DNA of 64,000 nt, from NCBI GenBank assembly GCA_963823675.1, contig CAWGMT010000012.1, positions 1,364,001-1,428,000 of the forward strand, given 5' to 3'. The notes beneath the pieces were generated by a model. That model searched no databases, was not told the DNA's origin, and saw nothing but the letters and a program-made list of their open reading frames with translations. The stretch comes from CAWGMT01 sp963823675 (GTDB lineage Bacteria; Planctomycetota; Planctomycetia; Isosphaerales; Isosphaeraceae). A program made the translations under genes and the position numbers. Position 1 is the first letter of the stretch; each line of letters begins with the position of its first letter. Of this stretch, positions 38,849 through 46,367 are shown in pieces.

Positions 38849-39523
38849 ATGACTGCACCCGAAGCGACTCTGAATCGTTCTTTCGCCACGCTTCGCCGCT
38901 TTGCCCGGCGTCCCGAGCCGGTCGAGCGCTGCGAGATCTGCGGCAAATCTCTGGCGACGGGCCACGCCCACCTGATCGAGCCGCGATCCCGGCGAATCGC
39001 GTGCGCTTGCGATGCGTGCGCAATCGTGTCGTCCGTCCAGGCGGACGCCAAGTATCGACGAATTCCCAAACGTGTTATCTATCTACCCGATTTCCGCTTG
39101 AGCGACGCCCAGTGGGACAGCTTGCTCATTCCCATCAACATCGCGTTCTTTTACCACAGCACCCCGCAGTCGCGCATGATCGCCCTGTATCCCAGCCCCG
39201 CCGGAGCCACCGAATCGCTGCTCGATCTCTCCGGCTGGAGCGACATCGTCGCCAAAAACCCGATCGTCGCCACGATGGAAGGCGATGTGGAGGCGCTCCT
39301 GGTCAATAGGCTCCGGAGTGGCCAGTCGGTGGCACGCGAATGCGAACACTTTATCGCGCCGATCGACGAATGCTTCAAACTGGTCGGTCTGATCCGCTCC
39401 GGCTGGCGCGGTCTATCGGGCGGGGCAGACGTCTGGCAGGAGATCGGACGGTTCTTCCAATGCCTGCGGGATCGATCGCAGGTTGCCGGCGATTCCGCCC
39501 TTTCAACGGTGGCCCAGTCATGA
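38849..39523 (+). CDS. DUF5947 family hydrogenase-locus protein
   Basis: 224 residues from ATG 38849; a GTG at 38810 overlapping the preceding stop is the alternative start. A metal-binding head holds CEICGKSLATGHAHLIEP and IACACDACAIVSS (CxxC ... CxCxxC), suited to zinc or an Fe-S cluster. The remainder (DFRLSDAQWDSLLIPINIAF, IALYPSPAGATESLLDLSGW) is characteristic of DUF5947 proteins found almost only beside group 1h hydrogenases. Its role in maturation or electron transfer is not established. It overlaps the next gene by ATGA. Confidence 0.85.
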   Translation: MTAPEATLNRSFATLRRFARRPEPVERCEICGKSLATGHAHLIEPRSRRIACACDACAIVSSVQADAKYRRIPKRVIYLPDFRLSDAQWDSLLIPINIAFFYHSTPQSRMIALYPSPAGATESLLDLSGWSDIVAKNPIVATMEGDVEALLVNRLRSGQSVARECEHFIAPIDECFKLVGLIRSGWRGLSGGADVWQEIGRFFQCLRDRSQVAGDSALSTVAQS

Positions 39524-40239
39524 GCCTGACAAACGAGGCGCAAGGACGGATTTCGACCATGGCCGAGCTCAACTTCACGATCGAAGGAGTCGAGCCGCAA
39601 CGTTTTGCCATTGCGCCGGCGCTCACGTTCAAGCTGCGCGTATCGAACACTGACACAACTCAGCAAGTGCACAACGTCCTGCTTCAGAGTCAAATTCAGA
39701 TCGAATCGACGCGGCGGCGATACAACCGGCGCGAGCAGGAGAGACTGGTTGATCTCTTCGGAGTGCCGCCATGTTGGAGCCAGACCTTACGGCCCATGCT
39801 CTGGACGCACGCCGGCGCCACGGTGCCGCCGTTCCTGGGCAGCACGGTTGCCGACCTGCACGTTCCCTGCACGTTCGACTTCAATGTGGCGGCCACAAAA
39901 TACTTTGCCGGCCTGGAAGATGGTGACGTTCCGCTCGCCTTCCTGTTCAGCGGCTCGATCTTCTACGCGGATGACGATGGAAATCTCAAGGTGGCACGGA
40001 TCGCCTGGGAGAAGGAAGCAAGGTACCGCCTCCCCGTAGGGGTCTGGAGGCAGATGATGGAACACTATTATCCCAATACGGCCTGGCTCTGTCTCGAGCG
40101 CGAAGTTTTCGAGCGGCTTTTTGAATACAAATGCGTTCGAGGTGCCCCGACCTGGGAACAGGCTATCGGTGAGCTGCTGGCGCTCGCGGATCGACCGGCG
40201 GCGCCCCTTCCACGACACCCAAGCGAGGCAACGGCATGA
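39520..40239 (+). CDS. DUF6084 family hydrogenase-locus protein
   Basis: 239 residues from the ATG at 39520, which overlaps the preceding stop. Sequence features: ELNFTIEGVEPQRFAIAPAL, TFKLRVSNTDTTQQVHNVLL, QSQIQIESTRRRYNRREQER, PMLWTHAGATVPPFLGSTVA, and the C-terminal AWLCLEREVFERLFEYK. It looks like a two-domain beta-rich protein and matches DUF6084, another family restricted to these hydrogenase loci. The biochemical role is unknown. Its stop overlaps the next start (ATGA), implying a coupled operon. Confidence 0.85.
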   Translation: MSLTNEAQGRISTMAELNFTIEGVEPQRFAIAPALTFKLRVSNTDTTQQVHNVLLQSQIQIESTRRRYNRREQERLVDLFGVPPCWSQTLRPMLWTHAGATVPPFLGSTVADLHVPCTFDFNVAATKYFAGLEDGDVPLAFLFSGSIFYADDDGNLKVARIAWEKEARYRLPVGVWRQMMEHYYPNTAWLCLEREVFERLFEYKCVRGAPTWEQAIGELLALADRPAAPLPRHPSEATA

Positions 40240-40771
40240 ACTGGGACCGCGTCAAGAAAATCGCCGACGCCGTGCTGTACGAAGGTTATATCCTGTACCC
40301 GTACCGAGCGTCGTCCGTGAAGAATCAGCAGCGCTTCAACTTCGGGGTGCCTATTCGCTTGCCTCGACCCACACGATCCTGGGCGCACGCGGCGGGCAGT
40401 TCGTGTCGCTCTTCGAGCCCGGTGATGCGTGTGCCAATCACGCCGCACTCTGCCAGAACGTCGCGACCTGGCCGGTCCTGGTCGGTGAGGAGGGGACGCG
40501 CGACATGATGCTCTCGTCGCCGATCATCTTGTATGACTATCCCCAGGTCGCGGCCGAAAGCAGCTTCGATTTCTGCGACGGGACCGAAATCGATGAGATG
40601 CTCGCATTGCGGGTGATGACCCTTACCGATCGAGAGAAGCGTTTGATGCGAAGCCTGGATGTGCGCGGCGGCGAGATTCTCCAGCGGACCGAATCGCTCC
40701 CAGAGGAGCATTGGAGGAAATTGCACGGGGCGATCCGCGGATTGAAACCGATCGGCAACAGCCGGAGCTAA
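40236..40771 (+). CDS. Hydrogenase-locus hypothetical protein, frameshifted
   Basis: Starts MNWDRVKKIADAVLYEGYIL and YPYRASSVKNQQRFNFG, the conserved opening of a protein usually encoded in group 1h loci. After FNFG the first frame turns Arg/Pro-rich, while the frame ending at 40771 is clearly protein-like (GGQFVSLFEPGDACANHAAL, SPIILYDYPQVAAESSFDFC, IDEMLALRVMTLTDREKRLM). The break lies near 40345; the intact homologues are longer around this point, so a small deletion may accompany the shift. Loss of this gene could impair the hydrogenase if real. Confidence 0.65.
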
Positions 40772-40779
40772 ATCGCGAA

Positions 40780-41103
40780 ATGAACGAAAGTGATTGGAGC
40801 AACCTGGAGAACCGGCCCGCGCTCGAGAGCGTGCGACTTTTTGGAGTCGAGCTGCGCAAGGGCGACCGGGTTCGCCTGTGGCCGAAACAGCAAGCCGACG
40901 TTCTGGACATGGCACTGGCGGGGAAGGTCGCCACGATCGAGGCGATCGAACAGGACTACGATGACAAGATCCACCTGGCCGTGATCGTGGACGACGATCC
41001 GGGCCGAGACCTGGGCTTCCTGCGGCAGCCGGGACATCGCTTCTTCTATTCGCTCGAAGAAGTGGAACCGATGAGCCTACCCGACAATCAACCCGAGGAG
41101 TGA
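40780..41103 (+). CDS. Small hydrogenase-locus protein
   Basis: 107 residues beginning MNESDWSNLENRPALESVRL. Conserved-looking parts are GVELRKGDRVRLWPKQQADV, DMALAGKVATIEAIEQDYDD, and HLAVIVDDDPGRDLGFLRQP. The compact beta-rich pattern (KGDRVRL, GKVATIE, HLAVIVDD) suggests a single small barrel domain. It is a regular member of group 1h gene sets with no assigned function. It begins 8 bases after the preceding stop. Confidence 0.8.
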   Translation: MNESDWSNLENRPALESVRLFGVELRKGDRVRLWPKQQADVLDMALAGKVATIEAIEQDYDDKIHLAVIVDDDPGRDLGFLRQPGHRFFYSLEEVEPMSLPDNQPEE

Positions 41104-41154
41104 CCCGACCGCGGCATTGGACCCACCGGCAATGACGTTGCGGGAAATAACAAC

Positions 41155-41697
41155 ATGGCGGCAAGCGGCAACATCCTGATCGCCGGCATCGGCAACATCT
41201 TTCTCGGGGATGACGGCTTCGGCAGCGACGTCGTGCGCCGATTGGCGGAACGGCCGCTCCCGGACGGGGTCCGCGTCGTCGATTTCGGCATCCGCGGACT
41301 GGACCTGGCGTATGCGCTCTCTGATGGCTACGACCTGATGATCCTCATTGATGCAACGTCTCAGGGCGGGCCGGCCGGCACCCTCTACACGTTCGAGCCC
41401 GACCTTTCTAACCTGCCCGACCAGGACGACGCGAGCGCAGGCATGGTCGATGGGCACAGGATGGACCCGATCAACTTGCTGCGACTGGCCCGGCGAATCG
41501 GAGAACCATGCCCGCGAATTCTGCTGGTCGGCTGCGAGCCCGCCGACTTCGGCGGCGAAGAAGGACGCATGGAGCTGAGCCAACCGGTTCAGTCGGCAGT
41601 GACCGAGGCATGCACGCTGGTTGAGTCGCTGGTCGCGGACTTTCTTCAGGAAACAACGTCGATTTCGTCGGTCGGCCGTATTGTAGCGGCCGAATGA
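41155..41697 (+). CDS. hupD: Hydrogenase maturation endopeptidase (HupD/HyaD family)
   Basis: 180 residues. After nickel insertion this protease cuts the C-terminal tail of the large subunit behind the L2 His. It opens LIAGIGNIFLGDDGFGSDVV, with the conserved Asp/Glu that senses nickel in GDDGFG, followed by VRVVDFGIRGLDLAYALSDG, DLMILIDATSQGGPAGTLYT, and the HRMDPINLLRLARRI region with the second metal-binding His. The segment ILLVGCEPADFGGEEGRMEL closes the catalytic domain. Length is typical. It lies 3 kb from its substrate gene in the same operon. Confidence 0.93.
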   Translation: MAASGNILIAGIGNIFLGDDGFGSDVVRRLAERPLPDGVRVVDFGIRGLDLAYALSDGYDLMILIDATSQGGPAGTLYTFEPDLSNLPDQDDASAGMVDGHRMDPINLLRLARRIGEPCPRILLVGCEPADFGGEEGRMELSQPVQSAVTEACTLVESLVADFLQETTSISSVGRIVAAE

Positions 41698-41739
41698 TGT
41701 GCGTGATGAACGAGCCGTTCGAAAGTCAGGAGCAAGGTC

Positions 41740-41961
41740 ATGCTGGAAGAAGGCAACTCGCACGATAATGAACTGGTTTCGCTGGTGCGCGGCATCTCGA
41801 TGATCATTCTGGGCGCGGGATTGGTACTGTCCAATCCCAGCGTGCGCCGCTTTCTGATGAGCCAACTGGCTGGCCGGCTGTCCCAACCGGAAGACTCCCT
41901 GCAAGGACTCGCCGGCGTCTTGCCCGACCTGGAGCGTTACATGAAAATGCGAGCCATGTGA
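41740..41961 (+). CDS. Small membrane protein (DUF6893-like)
   Basis: 73 residues starting MLEEGNSHDNELVSLVRGIS. One hydrophobic helix (ISMIILGAGLVLSNPSVRRF, about 19-38) and an amphipathic C-terminal part (GLAGVLPDLERYMKMRAM). AAGG sits 8 bases before the ATG. Small proteins of this kind accompany group 1h hydrogenase genes and may tether the otherwise cytoplasmic enzyme to the membrane; that role is inference only. Confidence 0.65.
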   Translation: MLEEGNSHDNELVSLVRGISMIILGAGLVLSNPSVRRFLMSQLAGRLSQPEDSLQGLAGVLPDLERYMKMRAM

Positions 41962-41970
41962 CGAGCAACC

Positions 41971-42528
41971 ATGAGCGTCAATTACAAGCTGGATGCCAGG
42001 CAGAGCCGCTTCGTCGTGAAAGTGCGCGCTACCGGTTTACTCGGATCGCTGGGACACAATCCGACGATCGCCATCCGCAGATTCTCCGGCTGGCTAAACC
42101 TCGATCCGGTAGAGAGCGCGAGCGGCTCGTTTCAGATGATCGTGGCCGCAGACTCCTTGGAAGTGATGGACGACATCACCAAGAAGGACCGGCAGGAGAT
42201 CGAGCGGCAGGTGCAGGCCGAGGTGCTGGAAACTCGCCACTTTCCCGAGATCCGGTTCGAGAGTCGTGAGATCTCGGCCGAGAAGGAGGGTGACGATCTC
42301 TTTCAACTCCAGATCGCCGGCGACCTGTCGCTGCACGGCGTGACCAGAAACAAGCGCATCGATGCGCGCCTCCGGGTGCGTGCCGATCTGGTACGGGTCA
42401 CCGGCAGCTTCACCTTGTTACAATCAGATTACAAGATCAAGCGCGTCACGGCTCTGGCCGGCGCCCTGACGGTCAAAGACGAGCTGGCGTTCGAATTTGA
42501 GATCACTGGCGTCAAGGAAGAGTCTTGA
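41971..42528 (+). CDS. YceI-like lipid-binding protein
   Basis: 185 residues of the YceI fold: YKLDARQSRFVVKVRATGLL, LGHNPTIAIRRFSGWLNLDP, ASGSFQMIVAADSLEVMDDI, ETRHFPEIRFESREIS, and the conserved LQIAGDLSLHGVTRNKRIDA. YceI proteins bind isoprenoid quinones or similar lipids in a beta-barrel. No signal peptide is visible, so it is probably cytoplasmic. It lies 9 bases after the small membrane protein and 7 before hypA, so it belongs to the hydrogenase operon. A link to quinone as electron acceptor is suggestive but unproven. Confidence 0.85.
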   Translation: MSVNYKLDARQSRFVVKVRATGLLGSLGHNPTIAIRRFSGWLNLDPVESASGSFQMIVAADSLEVMDDITKKDRQEIERQVQAEVLETRHFPEIRFESREISAEKEGDDLFQLQIAGDLSLHGVTRNKRIDARLRVRADLVRVTGSFTLLQSDYKIKRVTALAGALTVKDELAFEFEITGVKEES

Positions 42529-42535
42529 GTCGTAA

Positions 42536-42883
42536 ATGCACGAGCTGTCGATCGCTTTGGCCATCCTTGATGCGGCATCCGAAGAAGCCGACCGCCGGGG
42601 CGGCGTTCTGGTCGATGCGATTCATGTGAGAATCGGTCCCTTATCCGGTGTCGTCAAGGAGGCACTGCTGTCGGCGTATGAGCTGGCCCGGGAGATTTCT
42701 CCGCTCGCCGGATGCCAGTTGGTCGTCGAGGATGTTCCAGTCGTCGTATACTGCGATCGTTGCACAATGGAGCGGCCCATCGAGTCAATCCAGTGTTTCC
42801 GTTGCTCGTACTGCGGCTCGCCGTCGGCCAAAGTGGTCAGCGGCCGCGAGATCGAGATCACAGCCCTGGAAATTCAAGAATGA
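42536..42883 (+). CDS. hypA: Hydrogenase nickel incorporation protein HypA
   Basis: 115 residues. Starts MHELSIALAILDAASEEADR; His2 is the nickel ligand in the family. The C-terminal zinc ribbon has CDRC ... CFRCSYCG, matching the two CxxC pairs of HypA. It delivers nickel to the large subunit with HypB. Stop and the next start overlap as ATGA, so hypA and hypB are coupled. Confidence 0.93.
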   Translation: MHELSIALAILDAASEEADRRGGVLVDAIHVRIGPLSGVVKEALLSAYELAREISPLAGCQLVVEDVPVVVYCDRCTMERPIESIQCFRCSYCGSPSAKVVSGREIEITALEIQE

Positions 42884-43641
42884 CCCATCAGACGCGACTG
42901 GTTCAAGTCCGGTCCAACATCCTGCGGAAAAACGATGTGATTGCCCGCTCGTTGCGCCAGCGATTTCACGAGAGCGGCGTTTTCGTGGTGAGCCTGGTCT
43001 CCAGCCCCGGCGCCGGCAAAACCATGTTCCTCGAGCAGACCTTGAAGCTGCTGCGGGAGCGAAACCGCGTCGCCGCCCTGGTCGGCGACCTCGCGACGGA
43101 AAACGACGCTCGCAGGCTGTCGCGGTCCGAGGTCCCCATCAAGCAGATCACCACCGGCACAGTTTGCCATCTCGAAGCCGAAATGGTGGAATCGGCTTTG
43201 GCGGGCTGGTGTATCGATGAGCTCGACTATCTGTTCATCGAAAACGTCGGCAACCTGGTCTGTCCCGCCAGCTACGACCTGGGCGAAGACCTGCGATTGG
43301 TGCTGTTTTCCGTCACCGAGGGTGAAGATAAGCCCAGGAAGTACCCCCCAATCTTCAACACGGCCGACGTCGCGGTGATTACCAAGATGGATCTCGCCCT
43401 TGCGGTGGAGTTCGATCTGGCGGCCGCGCGCGAAAGCATCCAGTCGGTCCGTCCCGGCATGCAGACTCTCGAGCTCTCGGCGAAGACCGGAGACGGAATG
43501 GACAAATGGTTCGAGCTGCTGGCTTCGCGCAGGAGCGAACTGAACAAACAAAGCGCTTCCGCGGACGCAACTACGCGATTCGCCCTTCCGGCGATCCGCG
43601 ACGGCGGCATTTCAAGCTTGTCGCGGGCACCCGAAGCCTAA
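42880..43641 (+). CDS. hypB: Hydrogenase nickel incorporation GTPase HypB
   Basis: 253 residues from ATG 42880. P-loop VSLVSSPGAGKTMFLEQTL; further G-motifs VGDLATENDARRLSR, NVGNLVCPASYDLGEDL, and the NKxD-like TKMD in VAVITKMDLA. Family members insert nickel using GTP. The short N-terminus (about 25 residues before the P-loop) lacks both the CxxCGC nickel motif and a His-rich store found in some homologues. It is the last recognised gene of the hydrogenase cluster. Confidence 0.95.
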   Translation: MTHQTRLVQVRSNILRKNDVIARSLRQRFHESGVFVVSLVSSPGAGKTMFLEQTLKLLRERNRVAALVGDLATENDARRLSRSEVPIKQITTGTVCHLEAEMVESALAGWCIDELDYLFIENVGNLVCPASYDLGEDLRLVLFSVTEGEDKPRKYPPIFNTADVAVITKMDLALAVEFDLAAARESIQSVRPGMQTLELSAKTGDGMDKWFELLASRRSELNKQSASADATTRFALPAIRDGGISSLSRAPEA

Positions 43642-43671
43642 GGATCTGGGCCGAAATAAATTACCGGGAGA

Positions 43672-43698
43672 GTCGTCTTTCGCGGAGCGAAAGGCGAC
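43672..43698. repeat. CTTTCGC/GCGAAAG hairpin
   Basis: GTCGTCTTTCGC pairs with GCGAAAGGCGAC (one mismatch) around a three-base loop, 30 bases after the hypB stop. Related to the palindrome at 5202-5218 including its flank. It may also act as the terminator-like end of the hydrogenase operon, although no T run follows. Confidence 0.55.
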
Positions 43699-43750
43699 AC
43701 TTATTGTTCGCGCAGCGCCAACGCGGCGTAGGCGCAACCAACAGATCGGG

Positions 43751-43812
43751 GGACAGAGCCCCCTCCTACAGCGGCGCAGCAGCACGTGCTTTTGTAGGAG
43801 CCGGCTCTGTCC
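43751..43812. repeat. REP-like inverted pair (BIME-like)
   Basis: GGACAGAGCCCCCTCCTACA (43751-43770) pairs with TGTAGGAGCCGGCTCTGTCC (43793-43812) with two mismatches and a 22-base loop. Each arm carries the TGTAGGAG-plus-hairpin pattern seen at 6547-6638. Confidence 0.75.
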
Positions 43813-43885
43813 GGCGATCCCAGGATACGCGCATCGTGCGGAGATGTTTGCGACGAAGAATCTAATGCCAGTTGCGGCGACCGGT

Positions 43886-44260
43886 TCATGACACCCAGCG
43901 GCTTCGTTCGACCCAGAGCGTCGCGCGGCGGAGCAATTCGTTGCCGTTGTACAGATGAAGCTTCGCCTTGATGTTCTCGCAGTAACGGTCGATGGTCTTG
44001 GGACTAACCTGCATCTGGGAAGCAATCTGGCGCGTGGTCAAGCCACGACCTCACGGACGGCTGACGCCGTCATCCGTCCCACGCCCGGCTCGTCGTTCGA
44101 CTTTTCCTCGAGCATGGTTCGGTGCCTATCGAAACGCTCCTCGGCGGGAACCACCCAGCGGCGATCCTCGCTCGGAGGCAGCGTGACTAGAACGGTCCTG
44201 GCTCACTCCCACTGCACTGGTCGCACGACGAAGACTCCGGGTGCGCTCTTATTCTACTTT
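43886..44260 (-). pseudogene. LuxR-type response regulator remnant
   Basis: The minus strand encodes a clear C-terminal LuxR helix-turn-helix (GLTTRQIASQMQVSPKTIDR, then YCENIKAKLHLYNGNELLRR), stopping at 43886. Upstream pieces in a neighbouring frame (DRRWVVPAEERFDRHRTMLE, then VGRMTASAVREVVA) seem to belong to the same lineage but run into TGA just before the HTH. No receiver domain is left. The gene is truncated and frameshifted; the upper limit is approximate. Confidence 0.55.
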
Positions 44261-44479
44261 GGCCAGAGACGGTTCAGAATGCCCTGGTTCGGGAAATGCC
44301 GACTACGCCCCGCCGCTCCAGCCATGCAACGGGGGTGATTTCAGGCGACGCGACCAGGCACAAGATCAACGGATGATCTTCAGGCTCGGAATTGCTTGCT
44401 CAAGCTCGAAATCGCCGGCGTCGGCCAAGCCAACGGACCAAATCAGTGAGGAGAAGCTCCCCCTCTTCTCACCGCTCGC

Positions 44480-44520
44480 TTGACATCCTTTCGTCTCAAA
44501 TGTACTATTTTAGTAGTACA
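44480..44520 (+). promoter_or_regulatory. Promoter with TGTACTA operator (acyltransferase gene)
   Basis: TTGACA, 17 bases, TACTAT at 44503-44508: a strong sigma-70-type match. Overlapping the -10 box is a perfect inverted repeat TGTACTA-N6-TAGTACA (44501-44520). The same boxes and left half-site precede the GntR gene at 45887-45926, so the GntR protein encoded there is the likely binder. Confidence 0.75.
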
Positions 44521-44650
44521 ATAGAACAAAGAGCGCCATCCATCGGTTTCGGCTCATGGGCCCATCATTTTGGCCCACGGGCCAAATCTTCGATCGAGAA
44601 CTTCCTTGAGGGCTTCATCCCGGAATCATTGAAAGGGCAAAGGATCATTG

Positions 44651-45862
44651 ATGGGCAACCTCACCGAATCCTCCCCGTGCGTCGACGCTCACGTTGCGGC
44701 TATCGCGACCGCGACGCGCAGCGGGCCGCCTCGGCCCCGTTTCCTGTACATCGACAACCTGCGCATCCTGCTGACCGGGCTCGTGGTCATCCACCACGCC
44801 GCGGTGACCTACAGTGACATCCCGATGTGGTACTACACCGAGCCGGCGAAAGACCGCTCGAGCGTGGCCCTGGACGCGCTGCTGATCCTCGACCAGACGT
44901 TCTTCATGGGCTTCTTCTTCCTGATCTCGGGCTATTTCGTCCCGACATCGTACGACCACAAAGGGGGCCGAGCGTTCCTCCAGGACCGGCTCGTACGGCT
45001 GGGCATCCCGCTCGCGGTGTTCGCGGTCCTGCTGGGCCCGATCCTGGTTGCCGGCTTCTATGCTCTCGCGCGGGCCGAGGCTGCGGCGAAGGGAGCCGAC
45101 CTGTCCTACTGGTCCTTCTACTTGAGCTCAATGAGTCCGGGCCCGCTATGGTTCGTCGAGGTTCTGCTGCTGTTCTGCGCGCTCTACGTGCTGGCTCGCC
45201 GATTCTGGACTGGGCCCGTCCCCGCTCCGCCGATCGAGGTGGCGCGAGTCCGACCGCCGGTGGAATTCATGGTCGCGATCCTCGGCTACTCGCTGACGCT
45301 CGCGGTGCTGACGTCCCTCTGGCGGATGGTTGTGCCCGTCGGGCAATTCTGGCCGATCGTGGGCCTGCCCACGCCCGCCTACCTGCCGCAGTACGCGAGC
45401 CTCTTCGTCGTCGGACTGGTCGCTTGCCGGCGCGGCTGGGTGCAGGCCCTGCCCGTCTCGGCCGGCTGGTTCGGGCTCACGCAGGCCCTGTTTGCGACAG
45501 TGGCTGTGGTGCCTATCGCTTTCTGGGCCAGGAGTGCCTTCGCGGCGAGCATCCGCACCTGGGGGTCGATCCTGTATGCGACCTGGGACTCGCTTTTCGC
45601 CGTCGGCGTGATCGTGGCTTTGCTCGTGCTGTTTCGCCAGAAGCTCAACCGCCAAGGAACGCTCGCGTCGGTCATGTCCCAGCTCGCCTATACCGTCTAC
45701 ATCATCCACCCACTGGTACTCGTCGCCTTGGGCTACGCCTTCCGGTGGCTGCACGCGATTGCCGTGGTGAAATTCGCCCTCATTGCCGTCCTCGGGATCC
45801 CGCTCTGCTGGGCGTCGGCCTACCTTGTCCGTGCCCTCCCTTATGCCAAGCGAGTCCTCTAA
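44651..45862 (+). CDS. Membrane acyltransferase (acyltransferase-3 family)
   Basis: 403 residues, about ten membrane helices. The N-terminus shows the family start FLYIDNLRILLTGLVVIHHA with the catalytic HH-like His, then FFMGFFFLISGYFVPTSYD, FLQDRLVRLGIPLAVFAV, and GPLWFVEVLLLFCALYVL. The C-terminal helices end with SQLAYTVYIIHPLVLVALGY. Such enzymes acylate extracytoplasmic sugars or glucans (OafA/MdoC-like); the substrate is unknown. The gene is led by a strong promoter with a palindromic operator and stands just upstream of the gntR-SPFH operon sharing it. Confidence 0.88.
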   Translation: MGNLTESSPCVDAHVAAIATATRSGPPRPRFLYIDNLRILLTGLVVIHHAAVTYSDIPMWYYTEPAKDRSSVALDALLILDQTFFMGFFFLISGYFVPTSYDHKGGRAFLQDRLVRLGIPLAVFAVLLGPILVAGFYALARAEAAAKGADLSYWSFYLSSMSPGPLWFVEVLLLFCALYVLARRFWTGPVPAPPIEVARVRPPVEFMVAILGYSLTLAVLTSLWRMVVPVGQFWPIVGLPTPAYLPQYASLFVVGLVACRRGWVQALPVSAGWFGLTQALFATVAVVPIAFWARSAFAASIRTWGSILYATWDSLFAVGVIVALLVLFRQKLNRQGTLASVMSQLAYTVYIIHPLVLVALGYAFRWLHAIAVVKFALIAVLGIPLCWASAYLVRALPYAKRVL

Positions 45863-45886
45863 AACTCTCCTGTTCGCACCAAACGC

Positions 45887-45926
45887 TTGACATCAGGCAC
45901 CCGATTTGTACTATTTCAATATGACA
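45887..45926 (+). promoter_or_regulatory. Promoter with TGTACTA operator (gntR-SPFH operon)
   Basis: TTGACA, 16 bases, TACTAT at 45909-45914. The palindrome TGTACTA-N6-TATGACA (45907-45926) keeps the left arm fully and the right arm partly, compared with the site at 44501. This suggests autoregulation by the GntR protein. Confidence 0.7.
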
Positions 45927-45971
45927 AAAGGACAATGATCGACTTTTATCCGTTTCTTACACTTCAAGACC

Positions 45972-46367
45972 ATGTTCGCGATCGACGTGAACGACCCGAC
46001 GCCGTTGTATGCTCAGCTCGAGCGGGCAATCCGCGTGGCGATGGCGACAGGGCGGCTGAACGTGGGAGACAAGCTGCCGACGGTGCGTCAGCTCGCGGTG
46101 GATTTGAAGCTAAATGCGAACACGGTGGCGAAGGTCTATGGAGAACTTGAGCGTTCCGGCGTGCTCGAGACGCGCCGGGGGGTGGGCACGTTCGTCCGGA
46201 AGGACGGGGCGCGTGGTTCCTCCAAGCCGGATGGGGAGCGGCTGCTTGTGGCGCTCGCGGATCGATTCCTGGCCGGTGCCGCCACCCTGGGATTCTCGGC
46301 GGATGAAGCGATCAACTTCCTCAAAGTGCATTGGATCGACATGAAACGGGAGCAGTCCGATGGCTAA
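45972..46367 (+). CDS. GntR family regulator, YtrA-like
   Basis: 131 residues. An N-terminal winged helix-turn-helix (VNDPTPLYAQLERAIRVAMA, GRLNVGDKLPTVRQLAVDLK, LNANTVAKVYGELERSGVLE, TRRGVGTFV) is followed by only a short helical tail, the size and layout of the YtrA subfamily. YtrA proteins usually repress small operons for membrane transporters or stress proteins, often responding to cell-envelope antibiotics. It overlaps the downstream SPFH gene by 8 bases, so both are translated together. Confidence 0.9.
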   Translation: MFAIDVNDPTPLYAQLERAIRVAMATGRLNVGDKLPTVRQLAVDLKLNANTVAKVYGELERSGVLETRRGVGTFVRKDGARGSSKPDGERLLVALADRFLAGAATLGFSADEAINFLKVHWIDMKREQSDG

